From the NCBI RefSeq assembly GCF_000236685.1, contig NC_016633.1:434001-498000 (forward strand): a DNA stretch of 64,000 nucleotides, given 5' to 3'. Within the stretch, counting starts at the first letter, position 1. Every line of letters begins with the position of its first letter. Both the position numbers and the translations under genes were made by a program. This stretch comes from Sphaerochaeta pleomorpha str. Grapes (GTDB lineage Bacteria; Spirochaetota; Spirochaetia; Sphaerochaetales; Sphaerochaetaceae). This document shows, piece by piece, positions 53,486-62,476 of this stretch. The notes beneath the pieces were generated by a model that saw nothing but the letters and a program-made list of their open reading frames with translations, searched no databases and had not been told where the DNA came from.

Positions 53486-54304
53486 CTAGAGCAAATCGTC
53501 AAATTCACTGCTATCGACAAAATTGGCCAAGCCAGAATCTTCGATATCAGCATCTTCAACATGTTTCTTGAACTGTTCCTCAGCACCCTCGACATCCTCA
53601 TAATACAGGATACGGCTGCAGTACGGACAGAAATCAATCTGAGTCTGAGAGCGAACATCGTTGACGAACTGAATCGGCAATACGATATGGCATCCCTGAC
53701 AAATCAATCCATGGATAGGGACAATACCCTTACCTTTCTTGTTTTTCACAATATTGCAGAACTTAATGAAAAGTTCCTCGGAAATATCATTACCGATATA
53801 TCCTTCGCAAGCAGCAATAACCTTGTTAAGAAGGGCTTTCTTGGTAGTAAGCAAGTTTCCGATCTTACTTGACTCTGCATTCACTTCATTGGTCTGGAGC
53901 AACATAAGCTGCTCTTTCTCGGTGAGGTGCTCACTGAATTCATTAACTTGCTTTTCCTTGGCATGGACCTGTTTGAGAAGGCTCTGTTCCTTGGATGCTG
54001 CATCTTTGATTTCTTTCTCCAATGCTTCGAACTCACGCTGGGTATTGATCAATTCCATTTGTTTCTCGGAATTTTCCCTTGCATGGACCGCATCATCATA
54101 TTGGATGCGGAGGCTCTTCAATTCATCCTTGGCAACTTCGCTTTTATCGTTTTCCTCAATGTATTCCTTGTTGATTTTATCAAGCAACTCCTGCTTGACT
54201 CTCAAATCCCTCGGCAACTTGACAATCTCTTCCTCAAGGGAAAAACGCTCGGTAAGTTTTTCCTGCAATTGGTTGAGTTTTGCGAATACTTCTGCTTCTT
54301 CCAT
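53486..54304 (-). CDS. Coiled-coil protein with C4 zinc ribbon (COG1579 / zf-RING_7 family)
   Basis: 272 aa; start at ATG 54304 (the ATG 3 nt earlier is equally possible). Residues about 5-175 form a long antiparallel coiled coil rich in Glu, Lys and Leu. A zinc ribbon follows with CQGC and CPYC (HGLICQGCHIVLP ... IDFCPYCSRILYY). An acidic tail ends the protein. COG1579 proteins are conserved but poorly defined and are suggested to bind nucleic acids. It lies between rpoD and rnpB, which points to an information-processing role. Confidence 0.85.
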   Translation of the reverse strand: MEEAEVFAKLNQLQEKLTERFSLEEEIVKLPRDLRVKQELLDKINKEYIEENDKSEVAKDELKSLRIQYDDAVHARENSEKQMELINTQREFEALEKEIKDAASKEQSLLKQVHAKEKQVNEFSEHLTEKEQLMLLQTNEVNAESSKIGNLLTTKKALLNKVIAACEGYIGNDISEELFIKFCNIVKNKKGKGIVPIHGLICQGCHIVLPIQFVNDVRSQTQIDFCPYCSRILYYEDVEGAEEQFKKHVEDADIEDSGLANFVDSSEFDDLL

Positions 54305-54323
54305 CATTCTCTCCTGGTATATG

Positions 54324-56381
54324 TCAAATGAAATCCTTCAATTTCCTACTTCGCTTGGGATGCCTCAGCCTTCTAAGGGCTTTGGCTTCGATCTGTCTGA
54401 TACGTTCCCTCGTTACTTCAAAATACAACCCGACTTCTTCAAGTGTCAATGAGTATCCGTCTTCAAGGCCAAATCTCATCTTCAAAACTTCCTGTTCACG
54501 AGCTGGAAGTGTCGCAAGAACATCTTTCAGCTGTTCCTGAAGCAGGGAATATGCCGTCTGGGTCGCAGGATTCTCAACTTCCTTGTCTTCAATGAAGTCA
54601 GACAAGAGAGAATCCTCTTCCTCGCCAACAGGGGTTTCCAGGCTGATCGGTTCACGGGCAACATTCTTGACTGCCTTTACCTTACTTTCGGTCCAGCCCA
54701 GTTTTTCTGCCACTTCCTCGTCAGTAGGTTCCCTTCCCAGCGATTGCATCAGCATCCTGGACTCCCGCACAACCTTGTTGATCTGCTCGATCATATGAAC
54801 CGGCACACGGATTGTCCTTGCCTGGTCACTGATAGAGCGGGTAATTGCCTGCCTGATCCACCAAGTTGCATACGTTGAGAATTTAAAACCCTTGCGGTAC
54901 TCAAACTTCTCTACAGCCTTGATAAGACCGATATTCCCTTCCTGGACCAAATCAAAGAAATGCAATCCGCGGTTGGTATATTTTTTAGCAATGGAGACAA
55001 CAAGCCTGAGGTTCGCCCTTATAAGGCGGTCCTTCGCATCCTTCATCATTTTCTGACCGAATTTGATTTTAGTGGAATGCGTCAGGATGTTCTCGGCCTG
55101 TTCTTCAAACTGATACTCAATATTCTTCAGATTCTTATCAGTCAATTGCAATTCACGGATAAGATCCTTGATTGTATCGCTGGTAAGATGCAGTTCTTCC
55201 TCTATCTTTGAACATCTGCTCTGGGTTGCAAGGTCACGACCAAGCTGGCGTAATTCTTTCGCAGAGGAAATATGGAGCTTGTTTTCCAGTTGTTGCTTCT
55301 TTTCCTTGTACGAACGAATCTTGTTCTCCGCATTGATGAAATCCATTGTAAACGTAGTGATTTCTTCTGGTTGAAGCTCAACTTTTGCCAGTTTTTTCAA
55401 AAGCATGGAACGGGTTTTCCCGAGGACTTCATCGTGGAATACATCTTCCCCACTGCTGATCATCTGCTCTTTCTTGGCAATATAGTTTTTCAGGGGACCC
55501 TGCAAATCTTTGAGCTGTTCTTTATAATATTGGCTATAACGTTTCTGGTTGGTTACCAGTTCCTTATAATCCTTGGCATTGTATTCTTCTTCCTGACCTT
55601 CGATCTTGGTATTGAGTGTTTTGATAATCTCATAGAAAAGCGTAATCATAATACCGCTTTCCTGGATGACTTCCTTGATAATCAAGGCCCCGTCTTCCAT
55701 TTTTTTACTCAGCTCAACTTCCTGTTCAGCTGTGAGCAGGTTCTCTTTACCAATCTCACGGAGATACAGACGGATCGGGTCATCCCCGGAGGCATCACTC
55801 TTATCGGTTCCAAGAATAGTGTTATGGCGGACATGCTCTATCTCGCCATCGTGGTCATCGAGGCTTGAAATATCAATATAATGGTCACTACCGCCGACAG
55901 AGTCGTCGTCAGTACCCATACTGCTCCAATCGTTCTTGATTGTGCCGGCAGACTCATCGTCGTCCAAGGATGCATCATCACTATCTTCATCTTCTTGGTC
56001 CTCGTCTGAGGCATCCTTCGTCAAGGAAGAGGAATCCTTCACATTAGCAGTGGAAAAATCATCAAGCAAGGCATCGACAGGGATATCGTCGTCCAAGGCC
56101 CCTTCCAGCAAGTCGGGGTCTTCTGGTTCGTCCTCGATATCACCTTCAATTTCATCCTGGCTTGGACCATCGCTGAAAATACTCCCAGGAATAGGTTCGT
56201 TATTTTCTGTAACCTGGATTTCCAACTCACTAAGTGTCTGCATTATTTCATCCATCGCTTCATCACTTTCTTTCTCAGAACCTAGTGCCTTTCGAATGTC
56301 CTCTTTGGAGACGTGTCCAGTCTCGGCTGAGCGCGCTACCATGTCCTTGACGATGGTCTGTGAAATGTTTTCATCAAGCAT
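54324..56381 (-). CDS. rpoD: Primary sigma factor RpoD (sigma-70)
   Basis: 685 aa. It directs RNA polymerase to housekeeping promoters such as the TTGACA/TATAAT elements listed here. An acidic region 1.1 (about 1-190, with Asp/Glu/Ser runs) precedes region 1.2 ([21 protein letters not shown]) and a long non-conserved insert. Region 2 ([42 protein letters not shown]) and region 4 ([30 protein letters not shown]) are complete. The window's promoters suit the region 2.4 and 4.2 residues. It lies in a dnaG-rpoD order. Confidence 0.97.
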   Translation of the reverse strand: MLDENISQTIVKDMVARSAETGHVSKEDIRKALGSEKESDEAMDEIMQTLSELEIQVTENNEPIPGSIFSDGPSQDEIEGDIEDEPEDPDLLEGALDDDIPVDALLDDFSTANVKDSSSLTKDASDEDQEDEDSDDASLDDDESAGTIKNDWSSMGTDDDSVGGSDHYIDISSLDDHDGEIEHVRHNTILGTDKSDASGDDPIRLYLREIGKENLLTAEQEVELSKKMEDGALIIKEVIQESGIMITLFYEIIKTLNTKIEGQEEEYNAKDYKELVTNQKRYSQYYKEQLKDLQGPLKNYIAKKEQMISSGEDVFHDEVLGKTRSMLLKKLAKVELQPEEITTFTMDFINAENKIRSYKEKKQQLENKLHISSAKELRQLGRDLATQSRCSKIEEELHLTSDTIKDLIRELQLTDKNLKNIEYQFEEQAENILTHSTKIKFGQKMMKDAKDRLIRANLRLVVSIAKKYTNRGLHFFDLVQEGNIGLIKAVEKFEYRKGFKFSTYATWWIRQAITRSISDQARTIRVPVHMIEQINKVVRESRMLMQSLGREPTDEEVAEKLGWTESKVKAVKNVAREPISLETPVGEEEDSLLSDFIEDKEVENPATQTAYSLLQEQLKDVLATLPAREQEVLKMRFGLEDGYSLTLEEVGLYFEVTRERIRQIEAKALRRLRHPKRSRKLKDFI

Positions 56382-56401
56382 CTGTATCTATCCTACCCTG
56401 T

Positions 56402-58198
56402 TTAATTATCCTGTCCGAGCACTTGCTTCAAAAGAGAAATCTTTGCATCGATTTCCGTTTTCTCACGAAGCAATTCCTCGATCCCTTCTTCTGCAGTTCC
56501 ATCACTGAGACTTATATCAAGCAACCGTTTGCTACTCGCTCTCTTTTTTTCATAATTCCTGAGTTGAATCCGATTCACTGCCTCATTGAGCACTTTCTGG
56601 GGTGCTAATCTAAACTCTTCCATGGTAAAGGAAGTAGCGACATCACTTCTGAGCTGTGGATCATCAATCATCTGCAGGATGTATTCATCGTTTTTCCCGA
56701 CATCCTCTCGAGCGGCATCCTCTAACACATCGTAAAGTGCTTCGGCCTCCTGGTCTTCAAGATCCTCTATTGCCAGCTTGTACCTAAACTGTACGTACAG
56801 GCTCCTATTGTTGACAAGGGTCAACATTGCATACAAATCGACGGAAATCGAAGCAGGATTAAGCGGCTTAACATGATCTCCTTTGACCGGAACCTGGGGT
56901 TCGGCGGTTCTCGTGTGCCCACGTGAATAATCGTCAATAATCGAGGATTCGTCAACCTTCAGCAAGAGCGAAAGATGTTTGATGAGGTCTTCCTTCTCGA
57001 TTGCAGACTCCGTTGCATCCAAATATGGCCTAACTTTCGAAAAAACCAGTGATTTTCCTCTGGACGTCGTTATATCATACTGATTTATTGCATTGTTTAC
57101 AAGATAATCAAAGCCCTGTATCGGATGTTGTAGGTCTGAGCGTAGAGATTCCTCGCCTTGTTTCTCAACCAATTCCGATGCATCCTTGGCCAAAGAGAGC
57201 TTGAGAACCGTGTTTGCTATACCATGGCTCTGTGCAATCGTCAGGGCCTTTACCGTAGCGCTCTGCCCTGCAGCATCACTGTCAAAGAGCGTTGTCACCG
57301 AAGTGCAGTAACGCCTCAGCAGTTTCGCCTGCTCATTGGTAAAGGAAGTCCCCAGGGGTGCCATGGCATTTGTCAGACCGCTCTGATGGAGGGCCACCAC
57401 GTCGAAATTCCCTTCGCAGAGAATTGCAGACTGGCTTTTTTTAATAGTATCGAGAGATTCGTAGAGGCCGAACAAGTTGTTCTTCTTGCTATAGATCGGA
57501 GTCTCTGGCGTATTGATATATTTCGCCTTGCTTGTGCCAGAAAGATCACGTGCCCCGAAGGCGACGGTCTTCCCCTGCCAGGTACGGATAGGGAACATGA
57601 GGCGGTCTCTAAATAAGGGATATTTTGCTGTATTCTGGCTGAAGAGACCACTTTGGCTGAGCAATTCATCACTATAATGCTGCTTTACCAAAAAGCTATA
57701 CAACCAATTGGCATTGTCCGGAGCATAGCCAAGGTTGAATTTTTCCCACATCTCGGGTTTTACGTTCCTTGCTTCCAGGTAGTCCCTACCCTTTTTCCCC
57801 ATTTTTGAATTGGTAAGGATAAAATGGAAGGAACCTGCAATTTTGTCATACAAATCGTACAAGGTCTCATTGAGATCGCGTTTCTTCCTATCTTCCGGGT
57901 TTTCATCGGCAAGCTCGACATTCGCTTTTTTTGCAAGCATTTTCACCGCTTCAACGAAAGGGACCTTTTCCATCTCCATAACGAAGTCGAACATGGATCC
58001 ACCTTTCTTGCAACTGAAGCAATAATAGAACCCTTGGTCATCAACGACAGAAAATGAAGCTGTCTTTTCCTGGTGGAAAGGACATAAACCCCAAAGCCTC
58101 CCCCCCCTGCTGGAAAGGGTGACATAATCGGAGACTACTTCGCTGATAGGAATCTTTGCCTTGATTTGATCAAGGACAGAATCTGATATCTTTGCCAT
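56402..58198 (-). CDS. dnaG: DNA primase DnaG
   Basis: 598 aa. It makes RNA primers for replication. The N-terminal zinc finger is CPFHQEKTASF...CFSCKKGG (about residues 39-66). The TOPRIM domain has ILCEGNFDVVALHQSG, where Asn replaces the more usual Tyr/Phe of EGYxD, then FDSDAAGQ. A helical C-terminal domain for helicase contact follows. It lies 20 bp upstream of rpoD, the core of the classical macromolecular synthesis operon, without rpsU. Confidence 0.96.
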   Translation of the reverse strand: MAKISDSVLDQIKAKIPISEVVSDYVTLSSRGGRLWGLCPFHQEKTASFSVVDDQGFYYCFSCKKGGSMFDFVMEMEKVPFVEAVKMLAKKANVELADENPEDRKKRDLNETLYDLYDKIAGSFHFILTNSKMGKKGRDYLEARNVKPEMWEKFNLGYAPDNANWLYSFLVKQHYSDELLSQSGLFSQNTAKYPLFRDRLMFPIRTWQGKTVAFGARDLSGTSKAKYINTPETPIYSKKNNLFGLYESLDTIKKSQSAILCEGNFDVVALHQSGLTNAMAPLGTSFTNEQAKLLRRYCTSVTTLFDSDAAGQSATVKALTIAQSHGIANTVLKLSLAKDASELVEKQGEESLRSDLQHPIQGFDYLVNNAINQYDITTSRGKSLVFSKVRPYLDATESAIEKEDLIKHLSLLLKVDESSIIDDYSRGHTRTAEPQVPVKGDHVKPLNPASISVDLYAMLTLVNNRSLYVQFRYKLAIEDLEDQEAEALYDVLEDAAREDVGKNDEYILQMIDDPQLRSDVATSFTMEEFRLAPQKVLNEAVNRIQLRNYEKKRASSKRLLDISLSDGTAEEGIEELLREKTEIDAKISLLKQVLGQDN

Positions 58199-58206
58199 CG
58201 GTTACC

Positions 58207-58644
58207 TTATACTATCGTAATAGGTACTTCATCAGATTCTACAGAAAGGAATTTTTCAATTTCCGCTTTACTGTATTTTTTACCCTTGCCGATACCAGGA
58301 CAGGATAGCCCTTCTTTTTCCCAAGAATCCTTGTTTTCCACTACGCTTCTCCAGAACGGATACGTTCGACATTGATGCGGCCTACCTTCATAGACCGAAC
58401 AACCCTTCTTCGTAAGAAAGATGCAATCGAAATTATCTTTTTCTTTCAGGCTAATCATTGAAAACGTACCAAAGGATATTATACGACAGTACAGATCAAT
58501 AAACCGTTCACGCTGCAAACCTACACATGCGCATAATCTGTCCAAATCTTCTTTCGAAAGGAAAACATAACCAGGTTCACAACTACAGCAGTAGTTACAA
58601 CCGGTACATTCGAATTGCAGACCCTTTTCGTAGAAGCAACTCAT
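58207..58644 (-). CDS. YkgJ-family cysteine cluster protein
   Basis: 145 aa from ATG 58644, with AAAGGGG 6 nt upstream; an ATG 18 nt earlier overlaps that site. The cysteine pattern C-T-G-C-x2-C-C-x-C (CTGCNYCCSC, about residues 14-23) and a later CSVYEGRPHQCRTYPFW are the marks of the UPF0153/YkgJ (CxxCxxCC) family, thought to bind zinc or an iron-sulfur cluster. Its function is unknown. It precedes dnaG by 8 bp. Confidence 0.85.
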   Translation of the reverse strand: MSCFYEKGLQFECTGCNYCCSCEPGYVFLSKEDLDRLCACVGLQRERFIDLYCRIISFGTFSMISLKEKDNFDCIFLTKKGCSVYEGRPHQCRTYPFWRSVVENKDSWEKEGLSCPGIGKGKKYSKAEIEKFLSVESDEVPITIV

Positions 58645-58671
58645 CGATACCCCTTTTTTCATACAAGGACG

Positions 58672-58704
58672 GAAAAAAGGCCTTCCTCTGAGAAGAAGGC
58701 CTTC
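58672..58704 (-). terminator. Terminator after tRNA-Tyr
   Basis: On the minus strand GAAGGCCTTC (58704-58695) pairs with GGAAGGCCTT (58687-58678), followed by six T. It lies just past the tRNA 3' end and before the ykgJ-family gene. Confidence 0.85.
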
Positions 58705-58708
58705 ATTT

Positions 58709-58790
58709 TGGAGAGAGAAGGATTCGAACCTTCGAAGGTGTAACCAACAGATTTACAGTCTGCCCCCTTTGGCCGCTCGGGAACCTCTCC
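58709..58790 (-). tRNA. tRNA-Tyr (GTA)
   Basis: 82 nt, class II with a long variable arm. The acceptor stem GGAGAGG pairs with TCTCTCC (one G-T), the discriminator is A and no CCA is encoded. The anticodon loop CTGTAAA gives anticodon GTA. The T arm is GAAGG-TTCGAAT-CCTTC. Its GUN anticodon makes it a substrate for Tgt and QueA, both in this window. Confidence 0.96.
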
Positions 58791-58808
58791 ATTGCCAAAG
58801 ACAAACGT

Positions 58809-58837
58809 ACAGTACAAAGAATCAGGAATTTTGTCAA
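58809..58837 (-). promoter_or_regulatory. Promoter of tRNA-Tyr
   Basis: On the minus strand TTGACA (58837-58832), 17 bp, TACTGT (58814-58809). The start would be about 12 nt before the tRNA. Confidence 0.8.
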
Positions 58838-59008
58838 CCATGAAATTGAAAAAACGTAAATTCCGCTTTCATTTGCTATATTTCAATCGACCTGAAGCAA
58901 GGAATCCTCACTGATCAACATCCACGCCTATATAGTCTATAGCTTATATCCAAATTGGCAAGGGTCTCGCCACAAGCAAAAATCATGAAACCTAAAATTC
59001 TTACCCTA

Positions 59009-59037
59009 TTGACAGAGCAAAGGCTAGCGCGTATATT
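59009..59037 (+). promoter_or_regulatory. Promoter of tRNA-Thr
   Basis: TTGACA (59009-59014), 17 bp, TATATT (59032-59037). The start near 59044 precedes the tRNA by about 10 nt. The region from 58838 to 59008 shows no other feature. Confidence 0.8.
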
Positions 59038-59053
59038 GCATTTGTTATTTTTT

Positions 59054-59125
59054 GCCGACTTAGCTCAGCGGTAGAGCACGTGACTTGTAATCTCGGGGTC
59101 GTCAGTTCAATTCTGACAGTCGGCT
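59054..59125 (+). tRNA. tRNA-Thr (TGT)
   Basis: 72 nt. Acceptor GCCGACT/AGTCGGC, discriminator T, no encoded CCA. D arm GCTC-AGCGGTA-GAGC, T arm GTCAG-TTCAATT-CTGAC. The anticodon loop CTTGTAA gives TGT. The anticodon stem CGTGA/TCTCG has a T-T mismatch at its middle pair. Confidence 0.93.
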
Positions 59126-59130
59126 ATCAA

Positions 59131-59499
59131 TCAAATCGTAAGGTCGGGGCGGAGTTTCTCTGCCCCTTCTGTGTATACAGGCACCACTTTTTCCATTTCC
59201 CTGTTTGCAACCAGCATGATCCTGATTACCCTTTCGAGCATGCCGTCGATTTCCAGCTCCTGCATGCAAAATAACGGGGTCGTAGCACAGAACCCCCCGC
59301 TTCTTAACCCTGCAGCCGGATTTCTGCTTTTCAAATCCCCTGTCTGGGTCATGAGCAAAAAAGCGATATCACGTTCCAGCAGGCCATTTGCTTCCAGTAC
59401 TTGTGAAAACAATTTGCATATTGCATGGTCGATAGCCTCTTTTGTATCCTCCTGGACACAGATGGCACCACGAATGGCATGTATCATTGGATTGTTCAT
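59131..59499 (-). CDS. aroH: Chorismate mutase, AroH type
   Basis: 122 aa from ATG 59499, with GGAG 9 nt upstream. It converts chorismate to prephenate for Phe and Tyr synthesis. The monofunctional trimeric (Bacillus AroH) family is shown by IRGAICVQEDTKEAIDHAICKLF, LLMTQTGDLKSRNPAAGLR and the catalytic Arg residues in VQED and LERVIRIMLVAN. Its stop lies 6 nt from the convergent tRNA-Thr. It is last in a thiN-membrane protein-aroH cluster. Confidence 0.88.
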   Translation of the reverse strand: MNNPMIHAIRGAICVQEDTKEAIDHAICKLFSQVLEANGLLERDIAFLLMTQTGDLKSRNPAAGLRSGGFCATTPLFCMQELEIDGMLERVIRIMLVANREMEKVVPVYTEGAEKLRPDLTI

Positions 59500-59512
59500 G
59501 GGGTGTGGCTCC

Positions 59513-59854
59513 TTAGCTGATAACAAAACCGTTGGTTATCAAATTTTCGATGATAGCAGTAATAACACTGAGCAGAAACACAATAGCCATCCTTATGCAG
59601 GTAAGCAGGACCGGGGAAAACGGAAAAACACTGTCAGTAACCCATACAATACAGGAAAAGACAATAATCCAGAACCCAAACAGGAGGTTTGTCCACCCAG
59701 TCAGATCCAAGGCAAATTGTAAAAGACTGATAAATTCTTTTTGAACAAGAAAATAACTACAGGTAATGTATACAAGGAAGAAAAAAAGATACAAAAGCAA
59801 TGTATACGTATGTACCCTGCTGGAAAATGCCAGCAACCTTCGAGTTTGTAACAT
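59513..59854 (-). CDS. Small membrane protein of unknown function
   Basis: 113 aa with three to four hydrophobic spans (about 16-36, 52-72, 85-107). No family is recognised. It starts 4 nt after the thiN stop and ends 13 nt before aroH, so the operon position supports a real gene. The N terminus MLQTRRLLAFSSR is basic, as for an inside-facing end. Confidence 0.6.
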   Translation of the reverse strand: MLQTRRLLAFSSRVHTYTLLLYLFFFLVYITCSYFLVQKEFISLLQFALDLTGWTNLLFGFWIIVFSCIVWVTDSVFPFSPVLLTCIRMAIVFLLSVITAIIENLITNGFVIS

Positions 59855-59858
59855 AGCC

Positions 59859-60500
59859 TTATGGTATCATCTTTGCTCTGCCACCGGCAACAGGAAAAGA
59901 GACGAAGATACTTCCTCCCCTTACCTTTACATCCAAAAAAGTGGAAGTTGTACAATTTGAAAGGGAAATCGTAGCAAAGGAAAGCGGATAATCCAAAAGA
60001 GGCCATTTCAGCTGCAGGGCATCGACAACAGCAGAGCCACTCAGGCTGGCAGGGAAAAAACTGACGGTCATATCTTTTTCCGGGGTATCGAATCTTCTTG
60101 CATCAGAGACAAGGAAGCAGGTTTCATAGGCAGTATACCATGCTGAGGGAGGCCCAAACCTGTCAAACAAGGAATAGGTTGCAAGCAGATGGTCGAGCCG
60201 CCTGCCACCCCCTCCGACTAGAACATAGGTATCCCCTGCCATCTCGATACCCCGCTCAATCGCCAGGAAGGTGTCGCTTTCATCTTTTTCCGTACTATGT
60301 TGCTCGAACCTGATCTCCTTGATTTCCTTCAGATACCTGGTGGAATCGAAATCACCGATAGCAAGGTCTACGGTAAACCCCAGCTTTTTCGCAGCATCGA
60401 AGCCGCTGTCCGCTGCAATAACAATATCTCCGTTCTCATAAAGGTTTTTTGGTAAAGATTTTGGAGATTTTGCCCCAGTAAATATAATTGACTTACTCAT
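59859..60500 (-). CDS. thiN: Thiamine pyrophosphokinase
   Basis: 213 aa. It transfers pyrophosphate from ATP to thiamine. The catalytic region shows VIAADSGFDAAKKLGFTVDLAIGDFDS, the EKDESDTFLAIE block and the GGGGRRLDHLLATYSLF motif, all typical of TPK. The C-terminal beta-sandwich ends with a Thr/Ser-rich thiamine-binding segment. The upstream gap (60501-60577) is shared with the divergent DUF1015 gene. Confidence 0.92.
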   Translation of the reverse strand: MSKSIIFTGAKSPKSLPKNLYENGDIVIAADSGFDAAKKLGFTVDLAIGDFDSTRYLKEIKEIRFEQHSTEKDESDTFLAIERGIEMAGDTYVLVGGGGRRLDHLLATYSLFDRFGPPSAWYTAYETCFLVSDARRFDTPEKDMTVSFFPASLSGSAVVDALQLKWPLLDYPLSFATISLSNCTTSTFLDVKVRGGSIFVSFPVAGGRAKMIP

Positions 60501-60516
60501 TTTTAATCACTTTTCC

Positions 60517-60545
60517 TTGCCGATTTTGCAATATTATTATAGAAT
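60517..60545 (+). promoter_or_regulatory. Promoter of the DUF1015 gene
   Basis: TTGCCG (60517-60522), 17 bp, TAGAAT (60540-60545). The leader of about 26 nt contains AAAGAGGA before ATG 60578. Confidence 0.65.
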
Positions 60546-60577
60546 ATTGACACATTCACAAATAAAGAGGATATAGC

Positions 60578-61897
60578 ATGTCCAATTCTGACGAACGCTT
60601 CAAAACACTGGCCCTCAAGAAGGCCGATATCATGGTACCCAAAAAGGGAACAGACCTTAGCAAATGGGCTGTTGTAGCCTGTGACCAGTATACTTCAGAA
60701 CCTGAATATTGGGAACGGGCCAGTTCTTTCGTAGGCGAAGATCCTTCCACACTGCGCCTGATTTTTCCGGAATGTTACCTTGAAGAGGCAAACCCCGAGA
60801 AACGAATCGACCAGATCAATGCCCACATGGCCAAATATATCGAGGAAAATCTCTTTGACACCTACAAAGATTCCTTTTTCCTCGTTCACCGTACCACGGG
60901 AGCAAAGAACCAAGGTCGGTGGGGTCTTTTAGTTACCCTTGACCTTGAGCAATATAACTATGCAAAGGATTCCCGCTCCCTGATCAGGGCAACCGAGGGA
61001 ACCATCCTCTCCAGGATTCCCCCAAGAAAGGAAATCCGTAAAAATGCACCGCTCGAACTGCCTCATATCATGGTGCTTATCAGCGATGACAAGCGCTCGG
61101 TGATCGAACCACTGGCACAGAAACGGGAAAGTTTGAAAATGGCCTACGACACCGACCTCATGGAAGGTGGCGGACATCTTTCGGCCTGGGTGGTTGACAG
61201 CGAGAAGGATTTTTCAGCAATAGCCGATGCACTAGAGGAAATGAAGGCAAACCTCGATGTAAAGAACCCCCTGCTCTATGCGATGGGTGATGGGAATCAT
61301 AGCCTTGCAACAGCAAAAAGTTGCTGGGAAGACATCAAGAAAAACCTAAGCGATGCAGAGAAAGAGAATCATCCCGCACGCTTTGCCCTCGTTGAGCTGG
61401 AAAACATCTATGACAGCGGGCTTGAATTCGAACCCATCCACCGGGTTCTGTTCGGACTCTCCTTCGATACGTTCAAAACAGAAATCGAAAAGTGTGCACG
61501 GTCCTACACTGTTGAGGCAGTCAAAGACCTGGCAACCCTCCATGTCTTGGTAAATGCAAAATCAGATACCCAGAAGTTCGGGTTCTGCAATGCAGACGGC
61601 TTCTATCTCTTCTCATTGACAGATCCGGCAGCAAGTATTGCCGCAGGTACGTTACAAGTAGTGATCGACAATCTCCTCTCAGAGGGCAAGGCGACCGTAG
61701 ACTATATCCACGGCGAGAAAGTGGTTGCCAGCCTCGGAAGAAAAGAGGGGAATTGTGGCCTCATCCTTCCCGATGTTGCCAAGGAAACTTTCTTTGATTC
61801 GATTATCAAAGACAATGCACTGCCAAGAAAAACCTTTTCCATGGGAGAAGCCCACGAGAAAAGGTTTTACATGGAAGCCAGAAAGATTCAGAAATAA
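60578..61897 (+). CDS. DUF1015 family protein
   Basis: 439 aa. DUF1015 (COG4198) proteins are soluble, of unproven function, and in some genomes lie next to serine-pathway genes. Family marks are AVVACDQYTSEPEYWERA near residue 28, and the block YAMGDGNHSLATAK near 240. No membrane segment or signal peptide is present. Here it is alone, divergent from thiN and abutting the convergent tsaC with no spacer, so context gives no clue. Confidence 0.85.
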   Translation: MSNSDERFKTLALKKADIMVPKKGTDLSKWAVVACDQYTSEPEYWERASSFVGEDPSTLRLIFPECYLEEANPEKRIDQINAHMAKYIEENLFDTYKDSFFLVHRTTGAKNQGRWGLLVTLDLEQYNYAKDSRSLIRATEGTILSRIPPRKEIRKNAPLELPHIMVLISDDKRSVIEPLAQKRESLKMAYDTDLMEGGGHLSAWVVDSEKDFSAIADALEEMKANLDVKNPLLYAMGDGNHSLATAKSCWEDIKKNLSDAEKENHPARFALVELENIYDSGLEFEPIHRVLFGLSFDTFKTEIEKCARSYTVEAVKDLATLHVLVNAKSDTQKFGFCNADGFYLFSLTDPAASIAAGTLQVVIDNLLSEGKATVDYIHGEKVVASLGRKEGNCGLILPDVAKETFFDSIIKDNALPRKTFSMGEAHEKRFYMEARKIQK

Positions 61898-62476
61898 TTA
61901 TTTGAGAAGGTTACTGGCGTCGTAGGAGCCCATCCGGACCAAAGCATACGGGTGCACCGTGCAATCTATCAAGGTAGAGGGTACGGTGCCTTGTTTTTCA
62001 GAACCTACCACAAAAGCAGGGACCCTATCTTTGAAGGCAAAGATAATATCGGTGATATTGGTTATCGTCTGATAGCCTGATTCGTTTACGCTCGTCGAAT
62101 AGATTGGTTTGCCGAGCTTGGTAAGTACCTGTTGCAGAAATGCATCGGCAGGGACCCGAATAGCAGTCTTGCCACCTTGTTTATCCCAAAGGATTGCTGT
62201 CAGGGAACAAGGCCAGACAGATTCAATATCCTCTGGTACCGTGCAAAGTTCCTTCGCTTGCTCAAGGGTAGCAAGAAGTAAAAAGGGCTTTGTCTCTGCC
62301 CTATATTTGATGTTTCTCAGTGCTTCTTCAGCTGGACCTACCTTGGCGCACAAACCATAAATAGTATCACAGGGAAGAACGAGAACCTTATCTTCTTGTA
62401 AAAGTGCAACCACTTTATCAACTGTTCCCGTAACTTGCCTGTAGAGTACCTGCGCCTCTTCGCTATTGCTCATCAT
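61898..62476 (-). CDS. tsaC: Threonylcarbamoyl-AMP synthase family protein (Sua5/YciO/YrdC)
   Basis: 192 aa from ATG 62476, overlapping the upstream ftsB-like gene by 14 nt; AGGAG lies 11 nt upstream. Sua5/YrdC makes threonylcarbamoyl-AMP for the t6A37 modification of ANN-decoding tRNAs. Motifs: VLVLPCDTIYGLCAKVG, NIKYRAETKPFLLL with the Lys-Arg pair, and AIRVPAD with PIYSTSVNESG. The short length fits the TsaC/YrdC type without the Sua5 extra domain. YciO-like function cannot be excluded. Confidence 0.87.
   Translation of the reverse strand: MMSNSEEAQVLYRQVTGTVDKVVALLQEDKVLVLPCDTIYGLCAKVGPAEEALRNIKYRAETKPFLLLATLEQAKELCTVPEDIESVWPCSLTAILWDKQGGKTAIRVPADAFLQQVLTKLGKPIYSTSVNESGYQTITNITDIIFAFKDRVPAFVVGSEKQGTVPSTLIDCTVHPYALVRMGSYDASNLLK

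Noticed and set aside
53191-53571. 126-aa plus-strand open frame
   Set aside because: It lies across the RNase P RNA gene on the other strand and has no gene-like features.
58659-58841. 60-aa minus-strand open frame at tRNA-Tyr
   Set aside because: It runs through the tRNA gene and its promoter. This is a common false call.
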